This document shows positions 9,649 to 17,500 of a stretch of DNA of 64,000 bases, piece after piece. The position numbers and the translations under genes were made by a program. Source of the DNA: Exilibacterium tricleocarpae (GTDB lineage Bacteria; Pseudomonadota; Gammaproteobacteria; Pseudomonadales; Cellvibrionaceae); NCBI RefSeq assembly GCF_007004655.1, contig NZ_ML660096.1, forward strand, positions 96,059 to 160,058. Direction: 5' to 3'. Below the pieces are notes generated by a model, which saw nothing but the letters and a program-made list of their open reading frames with translations, was not told the origin of the DNA and did no database searches. The stretch's first letter is position 1; each line of letters begins with the position of its first letter.

Positions 9649-9664
9649 ATTAGGGCATTCTAAT
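9649..9664. promoter_or_regulatory. Second ArsR-type operator, upstream of arsR
   Basis: ATTAGGGCATTCTAAT matches 13 of 16 bases of the palindrome at 9229-9244, with identical outer arms ATTAG/CTAAT. It lies 29 bases upstream of the regulator's ATG, and a TATATT that could serve as -10 on the minus strand adjoins it, consistent with autoregulation. Confidence 0.65.
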
Positions 9665-9964
9665 ATAGCATTATTGGCTTAATAAAGGGCTTTGAATTGT
9701 CTTTAGCGCGCAGGGTTAAACGGGGGGATGAATATCGTCGACATACTGTGTTGCCACTGGCCAGACCGGGGCTCTACTGCCTGTTCGGTGTCAACCGGCG
9801 CCGGGCAGTTTAGCCAGGGCTTCAGCGATCAGGCGGTCGGCTTTGATTGCGTCTCTCTGGTGGGGCAGCCAGCCTATGGAAGTGATTTTGATTTCCGTTT
9901 GCGAACGTGTATATTCCACCCAATTTAGTCTCCATAATCAACCTGGAAAAAAATAGGTTAAGCG

Positions 9965-10726
9965 ATGGGATACCAAGGTAATATATTTGGCACTTTTGTT
10001 TTGCTACTGACAGTTTCCTGCTTTTCCTACGGCAACGGCGGATTAAAAAAATACGCTCCCCTGCAGAATTTTACCGGTAAGACAGTAGATGTGCGGGAAA
10101 CAATAACTGTTGGAGAGAACGAGATATTCGATGGCAATGGCGATATGTACGACTGGAATGGCGAGGGTGACTGCTCTCAACGCGAAGGTATGCCGCCAAT
10201 GTTTATTCTACTGCCCGGATCTACTTTAAAGAACCTGTGGATAAGAGGTGCGCCCGATGGAATTCATGTTAAAGGGTCCAACATTGTTATTGACAATATT
10301 GTCAATGTCGATGTTTGTGAAGATGCGATTTCGATATCTAAAAGTAAGCATTATGTAACGGGAGAAAATATTAAAATTTTAAACTCTGAGTTTTTCCACT
10401 GCCATGATAAAGCCATTCAGCTAACTCGGGGAACTGACATTCTCATTAAAAACAACGAATTTTACGATTGCGCCAAAGCCGTTAGGATAAAGGAGCAGGC
10501 TCAAAGTATTAGGTTCGAAGATAACAGGGTATTTGACGCAAGAAGTGTTATAAAAGTAACAGGTGGTAAAGGTTATGCCAAAGGAAATTTCATCCGGGGG
10601 TCCAGAGTGGGTTTTTGGGCCGAGAAGAGCGGTTCTTTAATCGACACTGGAGGAAATGTCTTTGTCGACGTCATAGAAAAGTATCGCGAAACTGAGGGTG
10701 GAAAGGTAACCATTCCAGCAAACTAG
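9965..10726 (+). CDS. PL3-like pectate lyase
   Basis: 253 residues, with an N-terminal hydrophobic export segment (about residues 8-22) and a right-handed beta-helix body. The segment GSNIVIDNIVNVDVCEDAISI corresponds to the conserved VWWEDVCEDA-type region of polysaccharide lyase family 3, and SEFFHCHDKAIQLTRG and FYDCAKAVRIKEQ are further beta-helix rungs with the expected basic residue after the turn. Predicted to cleave pectate by beta-elimination outside the cytoplasm, Ca-dependent. The gene is clearly more AT-rich than its neighbours and uses codons such as ATA and AAA freely, suggesting acquisition by transfer. It stands alone, with no pectin-utilisation operon around it. Confidence 0.75.
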   Translation: MGYQGNIFGTFVLLLTVSCFSYGNGGLKKYAPLQNFTGKTVDVRETITVGENEIFDGNGDMYDWNGEGDCSQREGMPPMFILLPGSTLKNLWIRGAPDGIHVKGSNIVIDNIVNVDVCEDAISISKSKHYVTGENIKILNSEFFHCHDKAIQLTRGTDILIKNNEFYDCAKAVRIKEQAQSIRFEDNRVFDARSVIKVTGGKGYAKGNFIRGSRVGFWAEKSGSLIDTGGNVFVDVIEKYRETEGGKVTIPAN

Positions 10727-11131
10727 CTCACAAATTGGCCTGGCCTTCCCAGGGGCAAGCAGCCATAGCGGACGAAGATGAAGTTCACTGCTGCCAAGCG
10801 CAATTTTATACCGCAGATCCGCTTGGATAAAGCAGTGTTTAAGTAAAAAGTGTCAACCTCAACTGCGCAAACTGCCACTCAATCAGTATTGCGAACAACT
10901 TATTTCCAACGCCTCAGCGAGCAGAGTAGTTACAGCAAACACCAACTGACAAATAGTTGCTGCTCATTCACTGTTTGAGGTAAAGTAGCCGGGAAATTAA
11001 ACGTTAATTCTGCTTGCACACTGATCAGTCGGTGTCACTCAATTACTGGAGATGTAGCGGCGGGAACCACTCTCAAAAATCACTATTTGCAAGTCAGTAT
11101 GATAAGTCCGGTGATCTAGCCGCCGGCATTC
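10727..11131. other. Intergenic region upstream of the tricorn-type protease
   Basis: About 400 bases with no supported gene. It leads into the three 17-bp tandem repeats just before the next gene and probably contains that gene's promoter, but no clear -35/-10 pair was identified. Confidence 0.4.
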
Positions 11132-11182
11132 GTTTTATACCTGTTAACTTTTTATGCCTATTAACTTTTTATACCTATTAAC
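11132..11182. repeat. Three tandem 17-bp repeats before the tricorn-type gene
   Basis: Copies at 11132-11148, 11149-11165 and 11166-11182 follow TTTTTATRCCTRTTAAC with two or three variable positions. They end 13 bases before the chosen ATG at 11196. The middle copy creates an ATG at 11154 in frame with the gene, so a start there would add 14 residues from repeat DNA; I treat that as fortuitous. The array could be a repeated regulator site or a product of slippage. Confidence 0.85.
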
Positions 11183-11195
11183 CAGAGAACACACA

Positions 11196-14100
11196 ATGGC
11201 TCTATACAAATACTTTCCACTCACACTATTTTTTGTGGGGTTTCTGTCATCTCATATAACCCTGGCGGACCAGGAGGAAACGACCCGCCTGCTTCGGTTT
11301 CCGGATATTTACAAGCAACATGTCGCTTTCGTATATGGCGGCGATATTTATACGGCCTCAATCGAGGGGGGAACAGCCACGCGCTTGACTTCTGATGAAG
11401 GGCTGGAGTTATTCCCCAAGTTTTCGCCTGATGGCAGTAAAATCGCTTTTTCCGCCGAGTACAGCGGCAATCGACAGGTCTACGTCATGAATCGGGATGG
11501 CAGCGGGCTCAAACAGCTCACTTACTATAACGATGTCGGTAAGATGCCACCGCGGGGAGGTTTTGATTATCGCGTCATGGATTGGACACCGGACGGCAAA
11601 TACATTCTGGTACGGGCCAACCGGCTGCCGTGGGGACCGCGTATGGGCAGACCCATACTAGTACCGGCAGATGGAGGAATGCCGATAGAAATGGCTGTAC
11701 CCGAAGGTGGTGGAGGTATGCTGTCACCGGATGGCAAAACACTCGTCTATACACCGATAGACCGCGAGTGGCGAACCTGGAAACGACATCGCGGTGGCCG
11801 TGCTCAGGACGTCTGGACCTACGATCTGGAAAACAATACCAGCAAGCAACTGACGTCTTTCGACGGCACCGACCAGCAACCTGTTTGGGTAGGCGACAAC
11901 ATTTTTTTTGCTTCCGATCGTGAGGGCATACTAAACCTTTACCGCCATCAAGATTCGGCGCAGCCCAGCCAGCAAACTTTCCACAAGGAATTTGACGTAC
12001 TTTGGCCAAGCGCGGGACCGGATGCGGTTGTTTACCAGAATGGCGGCTTTCTGTATCGATTTGATCCTACAAATAGCAAAACTGAAAGGCTGAACATAGT
12101 GGTTGCCGGGGAACGCCAGTATCGCCAGGCCAGTTTCAAAGAGGCTGCCAAGTTCGTCGACTCCTTTGATATTTCTCATGACGGCAAGCGTACCCTGATA
12201 GCCGCTCGAGGAGAGCTGTTTACAGTGCCGGAAAAAAACGGGCCCATACGCAATATTTCCAACTCTACCTCGGCAAGGGAAATCAGCGCGAGTTGGTCGC
12301 CGGATGGAAGGAGTATCGTGTATCTGAGTGATATCACGGGCGAGTACGAAGTGTACATTCGGAGTCAAGACGGTAAAGGCGGCGCAAAACAGCTCACTCA
12401 AAATTCGAATATCTGGTTATTCCCCCCGGTATGGGCCGGCAGCTCAGATAAAATTGCCTGGGCAGATAAAAACCAAAAACTGTGGATAATGGAGATTAAC
12501 GGCAAAGCCAGCGAGATTGATCGAGGCATTTACGCTGACATTACCCATTATCGGTTTTCGTCAGACGGACGCTATCTGGTCTACGTAAAGGGCGCAAAAA
12601 ACGGTTTGTCACAGATATGGCTATACGACAGCAGGAAAAAATCAAAATTACAACTTAGCGACAATAATACTTCTGATTATTCGCCGGTGTTTGACCCTGA
12701 AGGCAGGTATCTCTATTTCCTCTCGAATCGCGATTACAACCTGAGCTTCAGCGACTACGAATTTAACTATCTCTATCATAAGGCCACCCGAATCTACGCG
12801 GTACCACTCAACAACAGCGTTGAGATGCTGGGCGCGTTAAAAAGTGATGAGGTCGGACCGGTTGAGGAAAAAAAAGATAAGGAAAGTGATAAAGAAAACA
12901 AGAGGCCAAAGCCGATTACGCTTGACGCAATGAAAATGCGCAATCTCGCAATGGCTTTAAACGCTGAGGCAGGCAGCTATAGCCGCCTTACTGCCAATAA
13001 GGAAGGTGTTATTGTGCTCGCCGGAGAGGGGGACACATCAACATTGAAACTGGTCACTATCGGTGACGATGCGGAAACAAAAACAATCGCAGAAAAAATC
13101 GACGACTACCGCTTAGCCGCCGGCGGAGAAAAAATCCTGGTGAAGCAAAAGGACAAGTTCTCTGTCATTGAAGCAAAGCCCGAACAAAAACCGGATGAGA
13201 AACGTCTTGCGCTGGCTAATCTGCAAGTTCGCATTGATCCGGAAATCGAATGGCCTCATTTATTCAGAGATGCATGGCGCATCCTTCGCGATTGGTTTTA
13301 CGATCCCAATATGCACGGCCAGGATTGGCAAAAAATATACGACAAATACCGCCCGTTGGTTGATCACGTGGCTCACCGCGCCGATCTGGATTTTATCCTG
13401 GGCGAAATTGCCGGGGAGATGAATGCGGGACATATTTACGTGCAAAGTGGCGATGAGCCATCGGTAAAACGAATTGACGGTGGGCTGCTGGGGGCAGATA
13501 TAAAGCCGCACGCCTCAGGCAATTTTCAGATTACCAAAGTCTTTAAAGGTGAAAACTGGCATGACAACTTCCGTTCACCGTTAACACAGACTGATGTCGG
13601 GGAAGGTGAATTTATCACTGCCGTTAACGGTATCGCCAGCAAGAGCGTCGAGAACTTCTACCAACTGATGGAAAATACTGCGGGTAGAACCACCACTTTG
13701 TCTATATCCAAAAAGGCTGATGGGAAAAATGCGCGGGATGTGCTTGTTAAACCGATTGAGCGCGAAACAAATTTGCGCTATTTGGACTGGGTGGCGGATC
13801 GCGCACGTTATGTGGAAAAAATATCAAAGGGTCGCGTGGGCTATATTCATCTGCCCAATACGCATATCGACGGCAATCGGGAACTGTTCAAACAGTTTCT
13901 CCCCCAGATCAATAAAGAAGCCTTGATTATCGATGATCGGTATAACGGTGGCGGCTTCATCCCCGATCGTATGATTGAAGTGTTGTCACGCAAGCCGTTA
14001 AATTATTGGAAACGCCGCGGCCTGGAGCCTAGCGCAACGCCCTTTTATCACCACAGCGGCCCGAAAGTGATGCTCGTCAACGGTTACTCATCCTCCGGAG

Positions 14101-14432
14101 GCGATGCTTTACCCTATTATTTCCGCAAAAACGGTCTGGGAAAAATCATCGGCACGCGAACCTGGGGTGGATTAATCGGTATCTCCGGTAACCCGCAGTT
14201 GGCCGATGGCGGCCAGGTGATTGCGGCAACGTTTAGAATTTTGGATACCGACGGCAACTGGGTGGTGGAAAATGAGGGAGTGAAGCCCGATATTGAGGTG
14301 GTGGATCGCCCGGAGTTAATTTACCAGGGACAAGATCCCTCGATAGAGCGCGCTGTAACTGAGTTACTAAAACAGTTACCAGCGTCAGCGCCACCGCCGC
14401 TTAAGGCACCTCCGGCGCCAACGGATTTTTGA
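11196..14432 (+). CDS. Tricorn-type S41 protease, exported
   Basis: 1078 residues starting MALYKYFPLT with a signal peptide ending near ITLA. Order of domains: beta-propeller made of TolB/PD40 blades (about 25-330, e.g. LFPKFSPDGSKIAFSAEY), a second propeller (about 330-620), a charged linker rich in E/K (about 550-580), tricorn core C1, a PDZ domain (about 765-840) and the C-terminal S41 peptidase core. H746 in MNAGHIYV and a serine near 967 in GYSSSGGDALPYYF match the catalytic residues of the tricorn protease, and the glutamate of VENEGVKPD is also present. Unlike archaeal tricorn, this form carries a signal peptide and so degrades peptides in the periplasm or outside. The gene is convergent with the RHS gene. 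Confidence 0.88.
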   Translation: MALYKYFPLTLFFVGFLSSHITLADQEETTRLLRFPDIYKQHVAFVYGGDIYTASIEGGTATRLTSDEGLELFPKFSPDGSKIAFSAEYSGNRQVYVMNRDGSGLKQLTYYNDVGKMPPRGGFDYRVMDWTPDGKYILVRANRLPWGPRMGRPILVPADGGMPIEMAVPEGGGGMLSPDGKTLVYTPIDREWRTWKRHRGGRAQDVWTYDLENNTSKQLTSFDGTDQQPVWVGDNIFFASDREGILNLYRHQDSAQPSQQTFHKEFDVLWPSAGPDAVVYQNGGFLYRFDPTNSKTERLNIVVAGERQYRQASFKEAAKFVDSFDISHDGKRTLIAARGELFTVPEKNGPIRNISNSTSAREISASWSPDGRSIVYLSDITGEYEVYIRSQDGKGGAKQLTQNSNIWLFPPVWAGSSDKIAWADKNQKLWIMEINGKASEIDRGIYADITHYRFSSDGRYLVYVKGAKNGLSQIWLYDSRKKSKLQLSDNNTSDYSPVFDPEGRYLYFLSNRDYNLSFSDYEFNYLYHKATRIYAVPLNNSVEMLGALKSDEVGPVEEKKDKESDKENKRPKPITLDAMKMRNLAMALNAEAGSYSRLTANKEGVIVLAGEGDTSTLKLVTIGDDAETKTIAEKIDDYRLAAGGEKILVKQKDKFSVIEAKPEQKPDEKRLALANLQVRIDPEIEWPHLFRDAWRILRDWFYDPNMHGQDWQKIYDKYRPLVDHVAHRADLDFILGEIAGEMNAGHIYVQSGDEPSVKRIDGGLLGADIKPHASGNFQITKVFKGENWHDNFRSPLTQTDVGEGEFITAVNGIASKSVENFYQLMENTAGRTTTLSISKKADGKNARDVLVKPIERETNLRYLDWVADRARYVEKISKGRVGYIHLPNTHIDGNRELFKQFLPQINKEALIIDDRYNGGGFIPDRMIEVLSRKPLNYWKRRGLEPSATPFYHHSGPKVMLVNGYSSSGGDALPYYFRKNGLGKIIGTRTWGGLIGISGNPQLADGGQVIAATFRILDTDGNWVVENEGVKPDIEVVDRPELIYQGQDPSIERAVTELLKQLPASAPPPLKAPPAPTDF

Positions 14433-14440
14433 GTCAGACA

Positions 14441-14472
14441 GGGACTCGCCGGCTACCACAACCGCGAGTCCC
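14441..14472. terminator. Possible transcription-stop hairpin between convergent genes
   Basis: GGGACTCGC (14441-14449) pairs perfectly with GCGAGTCCC (14464-14472) across a 14-base loop, 8 bases after the protease stop. No T-run follows on either strand, so it may act with Rho or only stabilise the 3' end. Confidence 0.4.
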
Positions 14473-14597
14473 ACTGCCGGCAGCACTCCTCGGTCAAGAA
14501 ATAAATAAAGCTTGACCACCAATATTATTTAGGCAAAACAACGGGCAGCGATTACCGAAGTTAACTGCGGATCGGTGCCCGTAACGGCGAGCGGAGA

Positions 14598-17500
14598 CTA
14601 TAAATCCACTCCGCCAAATTTCCCTTCAAACGCCTTCCCGAGCACATCGAGAGTCTCCTGGGACCTCGAGGCCTGATTGAGCGACTGATCTCTCTCCTGA
14701 AAGGCCTGTTCCGCTTCCTCTTCAGCCTTCTCGGCCTCTTCCACCTTTCCCTCCGAGCGCAGTCGTCCCGCCTCTTCCAACGCCTTAACCCCTCTGCGAT
14801 TATGTTCCTCCGCCTCTAACAAATTGCTTTTATGAATACCTTTCATGGTTTCGATAGCATCCAGATAATCCTGCTGTGATGATAGGATGCCTTCGTCCGA
14901 ATTACCCGATTCATTATCGTTTTCATCAGCCTCATTGTCGCTTTCATCGCCAGGATCAGCAGACAGTCCCCGTCCCCGGTCCCCCTCGCCGCCCTCCGCC
15001 GTAAGTCCCGACGGGTCCTTGAGATAAATCGGGTTGTTAAAGGCGTAGCTGTAGCGGTTCAATCCGACACCCGCTTCGAGGGGGTCGGACGGATCAGCCG
15101 AAATAAACCGCGACAGCAGCGGGTCGTAATAGCGCGCATTGAGAAACAGCAAACCCGTTTCATCAAGACGTTCCCCGACAAAGCCATGCGTTTCAATATG
15201 GTCGCTGCTGCTGCGCAACCGCTCGCCATAGGCGGCATAAGCGTAGCGCTGTACAACCTCACCGGCGCTGTTTGTTACTGCCTGAACGGACTGCAGATGA
15301 TCCTTATGTAGCCAAAAGTTTTCGCCGTGGTAGCGTTTGGCATCCTCGGGCAGATATTTGGTCACTTCGCCTTCGCGAATCTCAAGATTCTCTATATATA
15401 AAGTCGTAACGCCGTTTTCGACTTTCTTCACGCGCCGGCCATCGGGACCATAGGCAAACGTACCAGTGTTAATGCGGATCGGTCGATCGCTACCGTCGTA
15501 GTCAATCTGGCGGCCACTGCCCGAAATCATGTTCCCGTTTAAATCGTATTCATAAGTGTGTGGGCCGGCCGCCAGTACCGCGTGCGGTCGATCACCCCCG
15601 GGCGCCCCGTAACGATAATCCCCCACTTTGGAGTTGTAGACCATATTGCCAACCGTATCGTAATCGAATGACTGGCTGAGGCCGGTATCATCGAGATTGG
15701 TGGCGGCTTTCAACCGATAAAGATCGTCGTACCCATAACGCCAGCTTTCCCCGGCAAAGCTGCTGGAAATTTGCGTTATCAATCCCAATGAATCCCGCTG
15801 GTGCACTATATTCTGGATAGTTTCAGCGCCGCTTTGCGACACAATGGACATCAGCCAATCGTTATCGTCGTTATAGCCGTAGTCGGTTATCACACCGTTG
15901 CCAAGCACTTTGCGAGTAATCAGGCCGTGGTCGTTATAGACGATGTCCTCAATAAGACCGGGAATTGTCTGAAGCTGGCCGGCGGCATCGTATTGCCAGG
16001 GTTGGGCGTCGCTGCCAACCCCGTCACCATCCGGGTAGCGCTGCCATAGAATACGACCTGCGGCATCGAAAGCGGTGTTAAAACGGTAAGTTTGGCCGTC
16101 AACGTCGTGGACACTCTGTACCTGGCGGCCACCCTTGTCATAATCGTAGCGAATAACCGCATGATCATTCCCGGCTGTGGTGAGCAGGCCCACATTGTGA
16201 TGGCCGGGGCTTGCCTCATCGTAGCTGAACTCAGTGATCTGTGGGCTTGGTGTACCCGCCAGCGCGGTTTCCCGGCGCTTGCGACCGTGCAGATCGTATT
16301 CGTATTCAGTGCGCTGACCCAGGGCATCGGTACCGACAAGCAGGCGACCGACATCATCGTAGGCGTATTGGCGTATACCCAGATCAGGATCATCGACCTG
16401 AACTTGACGACCGAGGGAATCAAAATGGTAAATCCAGTGATTGCCCGCATCGTCGGTAATGCCTGTCACTCGATTCAAGGCATCGAAATCGGCCCGCCAA
16501 GATACGACCTTGCCCCCTAAAAACCTGTCCTGCTGCACCATATTGTCATACGCATCATAATGTTTAACACTGCGTTTGCCCTGGTGGTTGGTACGCACCA
16601 CCCGGTCAAAATAGGGGCCAAGTTGGTAGTCCCAGCGCATTACGCGGCCATCGGCTTCGGTAAGCCGGGTCTTGCGGTCCAGATTGTCATAGTGATACGC
16701 CGTCCATCGCGCCGTCGCACCTGCCCGATGCCAGTCACTCTGCGCTGCAGCCGAACCGCGCAGATTGAATTCCGTCAGGCTTTGCAACACGGCGCCATCG
16801 CCGGCGGGCTTTTCGCTTCTATAGGTGCGCTCGAAGCCGTCAAAAAACTCGCGGTGCCAAAGATCGCTCTGACCTTGAGGCCCTGATGTGAACATCTGCG
16901 TATACTGCGTCTTCGGATCGCCATGATGTTTATACTCGATGGCTTCAAAGTCGCCACTGGGAAAATCGACCCGTTTTTTGCGGCACAAGGCATCGTACTG
17001 AAACCGGGTGGCTTGGTTGTTTTCATTGGTTTCAGTAAGCGGAACGCCACAGGCGATATCCCATGTAGCACGGGTTTTATGGCGGGTATCGCCGGCGAAA
17101 TACAGAGGGTTGCGGGTTTCGATCACAAACTCCCCGGTTGCGCCGTAAACGAACTCCGTGCGAGCGCCCACGGGATCGTAGGTATCGATGACATTACCGC
17201 GGGTGTCGTACTCCATACGTGTAGCAATGAATCGGTTTTCACTGTCGAGCCAGCTTTGTTCCTGGGTGCGGTTACCTGTGCTCGGCGGGCTGGTCCAATG
17301 CTGCGCGCCATCATACAAATAGCGGATTTCAGCCACTTTTTGTGCCAAATCACCGGCACCGTCAAAGGTTTCCACTTTCGCCGGCAGTTCTACAATATAG
17401 TCACTCGTGTTGGGGGCGAAAGTTGTGTGGATGCTACGCTCGTCACCCTGCACAGCGAGATCGCCGAGGGACGTTGTTCGCACCACATTGCCAAAAGCAT

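Noticed and set aside
9791-9919. A 42-codon minus-strand frame (VEYTRSQTEIKITS...) before the pectate lyase
   Set aside because: Plausible composition and a GGAG upstream, but too short and without any recognisable family; could be a remnant.
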